Part shown: positions 43,223 through 51,767 of the stretch, one piece after another
How the letters are laid out: each line of letters opens with the position of its first letter
Position numbering within the stretch: the stretch's first letter is position 1
DNA from: JAKACA01 sp963735115
GTDB taxonomy: Bacteria > Actinomycetota > Acidimicrobiia > Acidimicrobiales > Bog-793
DNA: 64,000 bases
NCBI GenBank assembly: GCA_963735115.1
Contig: CAVTJR010000003.1
Span: 310,001 to 374,000, forward strand
Direction: 5' to 3'
Notes under the pieces: model-generated
The model's input: only the letters and a program-made list of their open reading frames with translations
What the model was told of the DNA's origin: nothing
The model's database searches: none
Translations under genes and position numbers: made by a program

Positions 43223-43987
43223 TTGAAGGTTGTCGTCTGCGTGAAGCAGGTAGCTGTGCTGGGCGACGAGGTCGAATTCACCGACGACGAGACCGACGTC
43301 GACCCCGATTACGTGGAACGGGCGCTCAACGAGTGGGACGTGGCGGCCGTCGAGGAGGCCCTGCGCGTCAAGGAATCACTGAGCGAGAGCGAGAGCGAGG
43401 TCGTGGCCGTCTCTGTCGGGGACGACGAAGCCGAAGAGGCACTCCGTCGCTGTCTCGCCATGGGAGCCGACCGCGCCATCCGCCTCGAGTCCGCGGGTGT
43501 CGCCGACCCGCTCACGGTCGCCCGCGCACTGGCCTCCGTGGTCGCCAAGGAGAACCCGGACCTCGTGCTGTGCGGCGTGCAGTCGAGCGACTCGGTGCAG
43601 GCCGCCACCGGCGTCATGCTCGCCGAGCTGTTGGACCTCGCCCGCGTCGCCGTCGTCATCAAGCTCGAGTACGACGTCGCATCACGGCGGGCGAGCGTGC
43701 ACCGGGAGCTCGAGGGCGGCCTGCTCGATGTCGTCGAGGTCGACCTGCCTGCCCTCCTCACGATCCAGACCGGTATCAACGAGCCGCGCTATGCCACCTT
43801 GCGGGCGATCAAACAGGCGAGAGAGAAGGAGATCGAGGTCGTCGGCCTCCCGGCCGGCGGGCCGGGCGCCTACCGTGTCCGGAGGATGTATGTGCCCGAA
43901 CGCGGTGCCGGTGCGGAGCTGCTCGGCGACGATGCCGTCGCCGTCGCCGTTCGCATCGCCGAGCTCGTGAAGGGGCGGCTGTCGTGA
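43223..43987 (+). CDS. etfB: Electron transfer flavoprotein beta subunit (second copy)
   Basis: This 254-aa EtfB has KVVVCVKQVAVLGDEVEF at the start, the nucleotide-binding CGVQSSDSVQAATGVMLAELL and the recognition loop LPALLTIQTGINEPRYATLRAIKQAREKEIEV. The TTG start is supported by CGGAGG about 10 nt upstream; the nearby ATG at 43215 is out of frame and stops at once. The GTGA overlap with EtfA 2 shows coupling. It is closer to housekeeping-type EtfB than the first copy is. Likely electron donor: the trimethylamine dehydrogenase at 47176. Confidence 0.93.
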   Translation: MKVVVCVKQVAVLGDEVEFTDDETDVDPDYVERALNEWDVAAVEEALRVKESLSESESEVVAVSVGDDEAEEALRRCLAMGADRAIRLESAGVADPLTVARALASVVAKENPDLVLCGVQSSDSVQAATGVMLAELLDLARVAVVIKLEYDVASRRASVHRELEGGLLDVVEVDLPALLTIQTGINEPRYATLRAIKQAREKEIEVVGLPAGGPGAYRVRRMYVPERGAGAELLGDDAVAVAVRIAELVKGRLS

Positions 43988-44925
43988 GCGGCACGCTCGT
44001 CGTCGCCGAGCACCTCAACGGGCGCCTGCGCGACGTCACCCGCGAGCTCGTGACCGCTGCCCAGGAGCTGCCCCGCCCCGTGAGCGTCGCCGTCATCGCC
44101 GCCGACCCGACAGCTCTCGCCGACCTCGTCGACCTCGAGGGAGTCGACGAGGTCGTCGCCGTCAGCGCCGGCGGGGACGAGTTCGAGAACGACGTCTACC
44201 AGGATGCCCTCGAAGCCCTCATCGGTGAGCGGCAGCCCGAGGTCGTCGTCCTCGGCTTCACCGTGAACAGCATGGGGTACGCCCCGGCGGTCGCCGCCAA
44301 ACTCGGCCTCGGCTTCGCCAGCGACGTCTTCGGGTTCTCCATCGAGGCGGGCCGGGTCGTCGCCCGCCGAGCCTTCTACGGCGCCAAGGTGCATGCCGAG
44401 GTCGAGCTGCCGGCCGGCGTACCCGCCGTCTTGTTGCTCCGCCCGACCGTGTGGGCCCCGGCTGAGGCCGCCGGCGGGGCAACGAGGAGCGACCTCGCTG
44501 TCACCACCAGAGCCCCGCGGGCGCGTCACGTCCGCTTCGTCGAGGCGCCCGTCGGCGACGTCGACATCACCGCCGCCGACTTCCTCCTCTCGATCGGCCG
44601 TGGGATCGGCGACAAGGAGAACATCGAGCGCTTCCTCCGCTTGGCCGAGAAGATGGGCGCCACGCTCTCGGTCTCGCGCCCCATCGTCGACTCCGGCTGG
44701 ATGCCGTCGGCCCGCCAAGTCGGGCAGTCCGGCAAGACGGTGAAGCCGAAGGTCTACCTCGCCTTCGGGATCTCCGGTGCCGTGCAGCACCTCGCCGGTA
44801 TGAAGGCGAGCGGCACGATCATCGCCGTCAACACCGACCCCGAGGCGGCCATCTTCGGCGTCGCCCACTACGGTGCGGTGGTCGACCTGTTCGACGTCGC
44901 CGACGAGCTCGAGAAGCTCTACTGA
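43984..44925 (+). CDS. etfA: Electron transfer flavoprotein alpha subunit (second copy)
   Basis: This 313-aa EtfA begins SGTLVVAEHLNGRLRDVTRELVTAA and has the C-terminal FAD domain: SIGRGIGDKENI, SRPIVDSGWMPSARQVGQSGKTVKP, GISGAVQHLAGMKAS and AVNTDPEAAIFGVAHYGAV. The start is GTG at 43984, overlapping the etfB stop. It is the FAD-carrying half of the ETF that would feed the membrane iron-sulfur protein 39 bp downstream. Confidence 0.94.
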   Translation: MSGTLVVAEHLNGRLRDVTRELVTAAQELPRPVSVAVIAADPTALADLVDLEGVDEVVAVSAGGDEFENDVYQDALEALIGERQPEVVVLGFTVNSMGYAPAVAAKLGLGFASDVFGFSIEAGRVVARRAFYGAKVHAEVELPAGVPAVLLLRPTVWAPAEAAGGATRSDLAVTTRAPRARHVRFVEAPVGDVDITAADFLLSIGRGIGDKENIERFLRLAEKMGATLSVSRPIVDSGWMPSARQVGQSGKTVKPKVYLAFGISGAVQHLAGMKASGTIIAVNTDPEAAIFGVAHYGAVVDLFDVADELEKLY

Positions 44926-44964
44926 CCTCGTCCCGCCCGGGCAAGGCCATCCCGCCGATGCGAC

Positions 44965-47106
44965 GTGGCTGAGACCCGCACCGTCTTCGACGGGCTCTCG
45001 CGCGCCGAGGTCGTCCTTTGGTACGGCCTCATCGTCATCTCGACCTCGGTTTTCGTCTGGGGCGTCGTCCGCCTCTTGGCGAAGTACCGCTCCGGCCGGC
45101 TCGGCGAGGCCATCTCGGCGCGTGAGCTCTCCTCTCGGCTGGCCACGATGGCGGGGATCGTCTTCTCCCACCGCTGGATCCGGCGCCGCGACCGTCTCGC
45201 CGGGCTCGGCCACATCATGATCTTCTACGGCTTCATGACGCTCTTCGCCGGCACGACCATCCTCGGGATCGACACCGATCTCACGCGGCCGCTCTTCCAC
45301 TGGGATTTCTGGCAGGGCGGCTTCTACCTCGCCTACAAGCTGGCGCTCGACCTCGCCGGCGTCCTCTTGCTCTGCGGCCTCGGCCTCATGGCCGTCAACC
45401 GAGCCGTCCGCCGTCCTGCCCGTCTCGACTACACGAGACCCGACCGCGAGGCGGGGGAGTACGACCGCCGCCTCTACCGGGCGGGCGACTGGGTCTTCCT
45501 CGGGACCCTCGGGTTCCTGGCGCTCACGGGATTCCTGCTCGAGGGTTTCTGGCTCGCCCAGTCGAATCAGCACTTCGCCGACTGGTCGCCCGTCGGCTGG
45601 CTCCTCATGAAGTGGTTCCGGGCGATGGGGCTGCGGGGCTCGGCCGCCGAGCTCGCCCATCACATCACGTGGTGGTTCCACGGCCTCGTCGCCCTCAGCT
45701 TTGTCGCCTCCATCCCCTTCACGAAAGCCGTGCACATGCTGGCGAGCCCAGCCAACGTCGCCGTGCGCGACCCGTCTGCCGGTAAGCGGCTGCTGGAGCT
45801 CCCGGCCGACGCCGCCCCCGAGGAGGTCGGGTACGCCGCCGTGACGGATCTGAGCTGGCAACACCTCGTGTCGCTCGACGCCTGCACCAAGTGCGGCAAA
45901 TGCACGGCCGCCTGCCCGGCGGCCGCCGCCGGCCATCCGCTCTCGCCCCGCGACCTCGTCTTGGACCTGCGCGAAGCGGCCGAGGTCTCACTCGGGGCGC
46001 ATGCCGCCCTCGGAGCGGCCACGGCCCTTCGGCCCGCACCCGGCGGCGGTCGCATCGTCCTCGGAGATCCGATCCGACCGGCTTCCATATGGGCGTGCAC
46101 GCAGTGCATGGCGTGTGTGGAGATCTGCCCGGTCGGCATCGAGCATGTCCCCATCATCAACCAGTTCCGCCGCCAGCTCGTCGAGCAAGGCGAGATGGAT
46201 CCCCTCCTGCAGACGACCTTCGAAACCGTTCACAAGGCAGGCAACTCCTTCGGCGAGCCGAAGCGGAAACGGGCGAAGTGGACCGACGCCCTGGGCTTCG
46301 AGGTGAAAGACGCCCGCAAGGAGGCCACGGAGCTTCTCTGGTTCGTCGGTGACTACGCCTCTTTCGATCCGAGGAGCCAGACCGTGTCCCGCGCTCTTGC
46401 GCGCATCCTCCGGCACGTCGGCGTTGACTTCGGCCTCCTCTACGACGCCGAGCGGACGGCCGGCTGCGATGTTCGCCGGGCGGGCGAGGAAGGGCTGTAC
46501 GCCACACTCGCCGAACAGAACGTCGCGGCAATCTCCGCCTGCGAATTCGAGCGGATCGTGTCCTCGGACCCCCACAGCTATCACACGTTGAAGAACGAGT
46601 ACCCTGCCTTCGGTGGCAGCTGGAGCGTGCTCCATCACACCGAGCTGCTCCTCGAGCTGATCGAGTCCGGCCGGCTCGTCCCGGCCCGCCGGCTCGGCTA
46701 CCGCATCACCTACCACGACCCATGCATGCTCGGGCGATACAACGGCGTCTATGACGCCCCGCGGCGGATCCTCGAGGCGCTCGGGACCGAGCTCCTCGAG
46801 ATGCCCCGTAATCGCGACAACTCCCTCTGTTGCGGTGCGGGCGGTGGGCGCATCTGGATGAAGGAGGTGCGGCCGGAGGGCTCGCGACGGACGAGCGAGC
46901 AGCGCATCGACGAGGCGACGGCGCTCGGGCAGCTCGACTACTTCGTCGTGGCCTGCCCGAAGGACGTGACGATGTACTCCGACGCCATCAAGACATCGGG
47001 CCACGAGGGCGAGATCGAGCTTCGCGAGATCACTGAGCTCGTGCTCGAGTCGCTCGCGCTGGACGAGGCCGCCGGCACCGGGACGCCGCAGCCTGCAGGC
47101 CGCTGA
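44965..47106 (+). CDS. Membrane iron-sulfur oxidoreductase with CCG domains (DgcB/ETF:quinone-type)
   Basis: This 713-aa protein has an N-terminal membrane part of about five helices with His residues suited to haem b (LGHIMIFYGFMTLF, AHHITWWFHGLVAL), like nitrate reductase gamma. Two 4Fe-4S motifs follow (CTKCGKCTAACP and CTQCMACVEICPVG, about 310-400). CCG cysteine-rich modules of the heterodisulfide-reductase type end it (DPCMLGRYN, LCCGAGGGRIW); the first CCG module looks degenerate. Such proteins pass electrons from ETF to quinone, as proposed for DgcB in dimethylglycine demethylation. It is the third gene after etfBA 2. The start is GTG. Confidence 0.87.
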   Translation: MAETRTVFDGLSRAEVVLWYGLIVISTSVFVWGVVRLLAKYRSGRLGEAISARELSSRLATMAGIVFSHRWIRRRDRLAGLGHIMIFYGFMTLFAGTTILGIDTDLTRPLFHWDFWQGGFYLAYKLALDLAGVLLLCGLGLMAVNRAVRRPARLDYTRPDREAGEYDRRLYRAGDWVFLGTLGFLALTGFLLEGFWLAQSNQHFADWSPVGWLLMKWFRAMGLRGSAAELAHHITWWFHGLVALSFVASIPFTKAVHMLASPANVAVRDPSAGKRLLELPADAAPEEVGYAAVTDLSWQHLVSLDACTKCGKCTAACPAAAAGHPLSPRDLVLDLREAAEVSLGAHAALGAATALRPAPGGGRIVLGDPIRPASIWACTQCMACVEICPVGIEHVPIINQFRRQLVEQGEMDPLLQTTFETVHKAGNSFGEPKRKRAKWTDALGFEVKDARKEATELLWFVGDYASFDPRSQTVSRALARILRHVGVDFGLLYDAERTAGCDVRRAGEEGLYATLAEQNVAAISACEFERIVSSDPHSYHTLKNEYPAFGGSWSVLHHTELLLELIESGRLVPARRLGYRITYHDPCMLGRYNGVYDAPRRILEALGTELLEMPRNRDNSLCCGAGGGRIWMKEVRPEGSRRTSEQRIDEATALGQLDYFVVACPKDVTMYSDAIKTSGHEGEIELREITELVLESLALDEAAGTGTPQPAGR

Positions 47107-47144
47107 CCTGGAGGCCGGGCTCCTCCGCAAGGGCGGCGGGACCG

Positions 47145-47158
47145 GACCCGTACGGGTC
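47145..47158. terminator. Perfect 14-bp palindrome between convergent genes
   Basis: GACCCGTACGGGTC (stem GACCC, loop GTAC) lies in the 69-bp gap between the convergent iron-sulfur protein and trimethylamine dehydrogenase genes. It may serve as a bidirectional terminator. No U-tract follows. Confidence 0.4.
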
Positions 47159-47175
47159 AGCGTCCGTTATGGGCA

Positions 47176-49383
47176 CTACCCGATCATGGGCTCCATGTCG
47201 GAGTTGGCGAGCAGCTGGGTCTCGTAGGACTTGTTGTCCACGCTGCCCCACAACCGCCGCTCTCGAATGAAGGGGAGGGGCAGGGCGGGGTTGGGGCTGT
47301 CGATCTCGCGGGCGAGACGGTGGCCGTCGAAGATGCAGTCGACGATCATGCGCGGGGCGGCGGCGTCGCCGATGAGGTAGACGGCCTCCACTCCGTTCTC
47401 GTCGAGGGCGGCCTGGTCCGCCTTCAACTCGTGGTAGAGCTCGTCGTTCGACAGCCGAGCCGTGCAGAGCACGACCGAGTCCACCTCGAAGTGCTCCTTG
47501 TGGGAGGGGTCCCAGATGTTGTAGGCGTCGACCTTGCCTTCGTTGAGCTCTTCGATCATCGTCTCGGTGTGGATGTGCACTCTGAGGCGATGCAGCTCGC
47601 GGTGCATCATCGGGGCCTCGAGGGTGAAGTCCATGTACTTGGCGATGTCACCGCGCTGGGTGAGGAGCCAGACTTCGTGGCCCTCGCCGGCGAGCTTCTG
47701 AGCCAGCGTGACGCCCATGAAGTACGCCTCGTTGTCCAAGATGAGCACCCGGTGCCCGATCTCCTTGCGACCGAGGGCGACGTCTTCGGGCGTGAGCTGC
47801 CAGGCTTCTGAGAGCGTGTCGGCACCGGGGATGGTGTCGTGCGTCGCTGAGTTCAGCCCGTTCGTCGCCCAGTGACAGCCGGCGGCGACGACCACGATCT
47901 CGGCGCCGTACTCGCGCACCTGCCGGGCGTCCAGGCGGCTCGAGGTGTGCACCTCCACGTTCTTCAGCTTGTCGAGCTGAATCTGGCGGTAGTTGACGAC
48001 CCGCTTCCAGTCGCCGAGGCCACGCGCCGTGCCGCGGAAGATGTTGGCGTTCCCGTCCGAGAACCCCATGGACGAGACCCAGTTGACGTGGCCCCCGATC
48101 TCGGGCTCGGCCTCGACGAGGTGCACGGCGGACATCTCACGCTTGCCGAGGATCATGGCGCACTCCATGCCCGCAGGTCCGGCGCCGACGACGAGCACCC
48201 CCTTGTCGGCGTTGGCCGCCTTGTGGAACTTCTCCGGGTGCCAGCCCCGGCGGTACTCCTCACCGGCCGTGGCGTTCTGGGTGCAGACCATGGGCGGGCC
48301 GCCGATCTCCCAGCGGGAGATGCACTGGTTGCAGCCGATGCACTCGCGGATGTCGTCGAGCCGACCCTCCTCGATCTTGCGGGGCAGGAAGGGGTCCGAG
48401 ATCGAGGGGCGAGCGGCGCCGATGATGTCGAATTGGCCCGAGTTGATGATGGCCACCATCGTGTCGGGGCTGACGATGCGGCCGACGCCGACGACGGGCT
48501 TGTTGGTGTGGTTGCCCGGCTTGATCGTGCCCGTGAAGGGCTTCTCGTGGTTCTCCTCGAAGAAGCGGGACGGTCCGGCGTTCTGGCCCCATTCGGCGAT
48601 GTCGCCGACGGTGAGGTCCCACAGGTCGACGAGATCGTCGACGTACTCGACAAAGCGGATGCCGTCCTTCTCGAGCTCGACCCCGGCCGAGCCGTAGAGG
48701 GAGTCGACGGCAAAGCGCGACGCGATCGCACACGTGTCCCCGACCGCCTCGCGGACCTTCTCGAGGCTCTCCTTCCAGAAGCGGGCGCGGTTCTCGAACG
48801 AGCCCCCGTACTCGTCGGTCCGCTTGTTGGACCAGGGTGAGAGGAACTGGAGGGGCAGGTAGCTGTGCGCCCCGTACACATAGATGATGTCGAAACCCGC
48901 CTCCCGCGCCCGGATGGCCGCATCCACGTAGTACTTCTGCAGCAGCTGGATGTCATCCTTGTCGGCATAACGCGGGTAGATGTTCGACTCGAACTCGGAG
49001 GCGATCTGGGAAGGCCCGCGGGGCGTGTCGCGGGACTCGTGGCAGGGGGCGTGCGGCCCGCCGTACCACAGCTCGATGCCGGCGAGCGCTCCGTACTGGT
49101 GGAGCCGGTCGCACATGGCGCTCAGGTTCTGGATGTCGCCGTCGTCCCAGATGCGCGCCGAGACGCGCATGGTGTCGTCCGATTCGGGACTGATCGAGCA
49201 GTACTCCGTACAGCAGGCGGCCCAGCCGCCTTCGGCCTTGATGCCGCGGTGGTACGCCTGCATGCCCGGCTTCTCCGAACCGGCCCCGATGCAGTGGGGC
49301 ACCTGGTAGAAGCGGTTCCGCAGGGTCTTCGGCCCGATCTTGACTGGCTCGAAGAGAACGTCGTACTTGGGGTCACGCGCCAC
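47176..49383 (-). CDS. tmd: Trimethylamine dehydrogenase
   Basis: This 735-aa protein follows the Methylophilus enzyme closely over its full length. An old-yellow-enzyme barrel has FYQVPHCIGAG, whose Cys carries covalent FMN, and AHSYLPLQF with substrate-site Tyr and His. A 4Fe-4S cluster follows (CIGCNQC...C near 345-365), then two nucleotide-binding domains (VLVVGAGPAGMECA). The aromatic bowl is intact: Tyr in TEYCSI (Tyr60 of the mature enzyme; Gln in dimethylamine dehydrogenase), Trp and Asp in LWDLTVGDI and Trp in SRWEIGG. It should turn trimethylamine into dimethylamine and formaldehyde, with ETF as acceptor. The GTG start has AGGAGG upstream. Confidence 0.92.
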   Translation of the reverse strand: MARDPKYDVLFEPVKIGPKTLRNRFYQVPHCIGAGSEKPGMQAYHRGIKAEGGWAACCTEYCSISPESDDTMRVSARIWDDGDIQNLSAMCDRLHQYGALAGIELWYGGPHAPCHESRDTPRGPSQIASEFESNIYPRYADKDDIQLLQKYYVDAAIRAREAGFDIIYVYGAHSYLPLQFLSPWSNKRTDEYGGSFENRARFWKESLEKVREAVGDTCAIASRFAVDSLYGSAGVELEKDGIRFVEYVDDLVDLWDLTVGDIAEWGQNAGPSRFFEENHEKPFTGTIKPGNHTNKPVVGVGRIVSPDTMVAIINSGQFDIIGAARPSISDPFLPRKIEEGRLDDIRECIGCNQCISRWEIGGPPMVCTQNATAGEEYRRGWHPEKFHKAANADKGVLVVGAGPAGMECAMILGKREMSAVHLVEAEPEIGGHVNWVSSMGFSDGNANIFRGTARGLGDWKRVVNYRQIQLDKLKNVEVHTSSRLDARQVREYGAEIVVVAAGCHWATNGLNSATHDTIPGADTLSEAWQLTPEDVALGRKEIGHRVLILDNEAYFMGVTLAQKLAGEGHEVWLLTQRGDIAKYMDFTLEAPMMHRELHRLRVHIHTETMIEELNEGKVDAYNIWDPSHKEHFEVDSVVLCTARLSNDELYHELKADQAALDENGVEAVYLIGDAAAPRMIVDCIFDGHRLAREIDSPNPALPLPFIRERRLWGSVDNKSYETQLLANSDMEPMIG

Positions 49384-49477
49384 GGATTCCTCCTGGATCT
49401 TGTGGGGTCAGGTAATCGCTCGGGCTGGGGCTACCTCGAGCTCGCTCGCACCTCGTCCTGTCCGGGCGGCCCCCCAA

Positions 49478-49531
49478 TGTCCCTTGTCAGTGAACGATGT
49501 TGACTCTAGGTGGTCACTTTCTGGTCTGCAA
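49478..49531 (-). promoter_or_regulatory. Trimethylamine dehydrogenase promoter with candidate operator site C
   Basis: The minus strand reads TTGCAG (49526-49531), a 17-nt spacer and TAGAGT (49503-49508). Six bases later comes CGTTCAC-TGACA-AGGGACA (49478-49496), the shared 7-5-7 element with a weaker right arm. The site would cover the transcription start. The leader to the GTG is about 95 nt. Confidence 0.55.
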
Positions 49532-49606
49532 CGGGCAGCCCGGCCTGCCAAGCGATCGCCTCTGTCGGCTTCAGGGGCACCCGCTGGCTTCACACTCAGG
49601 CAACGC

Positions 49607-49647
49607 CGTCCACCGACGGTGAACTTTGGCGGCGGGCGATCTACAAT
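49607..49647 (+). promoter_or_regulatory. ABC transporter promoter with candidate operator site G
   Basis: CGTCCAC-CGACG-GTGAACT (49607-49625) is a well-formed 7-5-7 element. A near-ideal -10 TACAAT lies at 49642-49647, and its -35 position (GTGAAC, 17-nt spacing) falls inside the right arm of the element. The transporter GTG/ATG lies about 130 bp on. The rest of the 393-bp gap 49384-49776 holds the trimethylamine dehydrogenase promoter and no gene. Confidence 0.6.
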
Positions 49648-49776
49648 GCTGCGGCAAGCGGTCGCCTGTGACCGGCTTCGATGTAGCACCAGCAGTCCCG
49701 TGACGGGGTCGGGGGAGGGGGGAGGCGATGAGGTGAGAGGCACCCGAAGCACCGACTCACGGACGCTCGGCCCGGC

Positions 49777-50817
49777 ATGGCTGTAATCACCGCCCCGCCA
49801 CCTCCGGCTGCGCCCGCCGCCCCGGCCGAGCCGCCGGCCGCTACACCCTGGCGGGTCGCCCATCCCATCTTGAACCTCGTCGCCCGGCGTGGGCTTGCCG
49901 GCATCGTCACGCTGTTCGTCGTCTCCATCGTCATCTTCGTCGCCACCCAGACGCTGCCTGGCAATGCTGCCTATTCCGTGCTGGGTCGTTCGGCCACACC
50001 GGCCCGCCTCCACGCCCTCGAGCAGCAGCTGCACCTCAACCGCTCGGCGATCGACCAGTACTGGGTCTGGTTGTCCGGTCTCCTCACGGGCCGGCTCGGT
50101 AACTCGCTCGCCAACGGCCTGCCGGTCTGGGGCCAGATCGAGCCGAGACTCGTCGACTCCTCGGCGCTCGTGTTCATCGCCGGCTTCATCGGAACCGTCC
50201 TCGGCATCCTCTTCGGGGCGACGGCTGCACTTCGCAAGGACGGCTGGTTCGATCACCTCTCCTCGGTCGTGGCGCTCGCCGTCACGTCCCTGCCGGAGTT
50301 CGTCGTGGGCATCGGGCTCGTCATCCTCTTCTCGACCGACGTCTTCCACCTCTTGCCGGCCGTCTCCTTCCTGCCGGCCGGCACGTACTTCTGGAACTCC
50401 CCCAAGCTGCTCATCCTGCCGATCGCCACGCTCATCATCGTGATCATCCCTTACATCTACCGGATGATGCGAGCGGCCATGGTCGAGGCCCTCGAGTCGG
50501 AGTACGTCGAGATGGCGCGGCTGAAAGGGGTCGGTGCCCGGCGTCTCGTGATCAAGCACGCCCTCCCGAACGCCATCGCCCCGACGATCCAGGTCGTCGG
50601 GCTGAATTTCCTCTATCTCGCCGGCGGCATCGTCATCGTGGAGGTCGTGTTCGGCTATCCCGGTATCGGCCAGGGGCTCTACTTCGCCGTGCAGAACCGT
50701 GACATCCCCGAGATACAGCTCATCGTGCTCATCCTCGCCGCCTTCTACGTGTTCATGAACATCCTCTCCGACGTGATCGCCTTGCTGGCCACGCCGCGTC
50801 GTCGGATCGCCCGCTAG
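49777..50817 (+). CDS. ABC transporter permease, oligopeptide/nickel (DppB) type
   Basis: This 346-aa protein has a Pro/Ala-rich N-terminus and about six membrane segments. It contains the DppB-type loop LPGNAAYSVLGRSATPARLHALEQQLHL and the permease EAA signature MVEALESEYVEMARLKGVGARRLVIKHALPNAIAPT. It is the first gene of a three-gene operon (permease, permease, double ATPase). A matching binding protein is at 55541 on the other strand. Substrate unknown; an amine or peptide is plausible given the shared operator. Confidence 0.9.
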   Translation: MAVITAPPPPAAPAAPAEPPAATPWRVAHPILNLVARRGLAGIVTLFVVSIVIFVATQTLPGNAAYSVLGRSATPARLHALEQQLHLNRSAIDQYWVWLSGLLTGRLGNSLANGLPVWGQIEPRLVDSSALVFIAGFIGTVLGILFGATAALRKDGWFDHLSSVVALAVTSLPEFVVGIGLVILFSTDVFHLLPAVSFLPAGTYFWNSPKLLILPIATLIIVIIPYIYRMMRAAMVEALESEYVEMARLKGVGARRLVIKHALPNAIAPTIQVVGLNFLYLAGGIVIVEVVFGYPGIGQGLYFAVQNRDIPEIQLIVLILAAFYVFMNILSDVIALLATPRRRIAR

Positions 50818-50819
50818 CC

Positions 50820-51767
50820 ATGGCCACCCTCACCCCCACCGTGCCGTCGCCCTCGAGCACGCCGGCGACCAAGCTCCGGCGGCATCAGTGGCTGAGCATC
50901 ATCGGCCAGGCGATTCGTACGCCGCGGGGCGCCATCGGGCTGACCCTCAGCACCCTCATCGTGCTCTTGGCGGCCATCGGCCCGTCGGTGGCGCCCTACA
51001 ACCCGGACTACTTCGTGGGCGCTCCTTTTGCCAAGCCGTCCGGGCAGTTCTTGCTCGGCACGGACTACCTCGGGCGTGACGTCCTGTCCCGCACGCTCGA
51101 CGGCGGCTGGGAGCTGCTCGTCATGGCGCTCGCCGCCACCGTCTTCGGTCTCCTCGTCGGGGCGTCAGCGGGCATCTCGGCCGCCTACCTGCGCGGGCGC
51201 GCCGACGGTCTCATCATGCGGACCGTCGACGTCATCCTGGCGTTTCCTCAGCTGGTCTTCGCACTCCTGCTTGTAAGCATCCTCGGGCCGAAGCTGTGGC
51301 TGATCGTCCTGGCCGTTGGCTTCTCGCATGCCCCTGCCGTCGCCCGCGTGCTGCGCTCGGCGACGCTCGATGTCTCCGAGCGCGACTTCGTGAAGGCCGT
51401 GGAGCTGCAGGGAATGCGGTCATCGACGGTCATGAGGAAGGAGATACTGCCGAACCTCATCTCGCCCATCATGGTCGAGGCGGGTTTGCGTCTCACGTAC
51501 TCGATCGTGATCATGGCCGGGCTGTCGTATTTGACCTTCGGGCCGCCGCCTCCGCTGGCGAACTGGGGGACGGATATCGGTCTGAACCAGCTCGGGCTCG
51601 CTCCCGCTGCAAACCTCTGGTCCGTCGTCGTCCCGGCCACGCTCATCGCCCTCCTCACGATCGGCACGAACACCTTCACCGATGCCATCGCACGAGTGGC
51701 CATCGGGGTCGATCGCAAGCCCGAGGAAGCCGTCTTGATCGACAACATCGGGTTGCAGACGGCGTGA
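50820..51767 (+). CDS. ABC transporter permease, oligopeptide/nickel (DppC) type
   Basis: This 315-aa second permease has the DppC features: an N-terminal helix (IGLTLSTLIVLLAAIGPSVAPYNP), the LLGTDYLGRDVLSRTLDGGWELLVMALAAT segment and the EAA loop AVELQGMRSSTVMRKEILPNLISPIMVE. It starts 2 bp after the first permease. Confidence 0.91.
   Translation: MATLTPTVPSPSSTPATKLRRHQWLSIIGQAIRTPRGAIGLTLSTLIVLLAAIGPSVAPYNPDYFVGAPFAKPSGQFLLGTDYLGRDVLSRTLDGGWELLVMALAATVFGLLVGASAGISAAYLRGRADGLIMRTVDVILAFPQLVFALLLVSILGPKLWLIVLAVGFSHAPAVARVLRSATLDVSERDFVKAVELQGMRSSTVMRKEILPNLISPIMVEAGLRLTYSIVIMAGLSYLTFGPPPPLANWGTDIGLNQLGLAPAANLWSVVVPATLIALLTIGTNTFTDAIARVAIGVDRKPEEAVLIDNIGLQTA

Noticed and set aside
43333..43983. 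N-terminal extension of EtfA 2 giving a 530-residue protein
   Set aside because: The extension is antisense-like Arg-rich sequence overlapping etfB in another frame. The GTG at 43984 starts a normal EtfA.
47176..49383. Assignment of this gene as DgcA (dimethylglycine demethylase)
   Set aside because: Context with EtfBA and a DgcB-like protein suggests it, but the sequence carries the covalent-FMN Cys and the substrate bowl of trimethylamine dehydrogenase along its full length.
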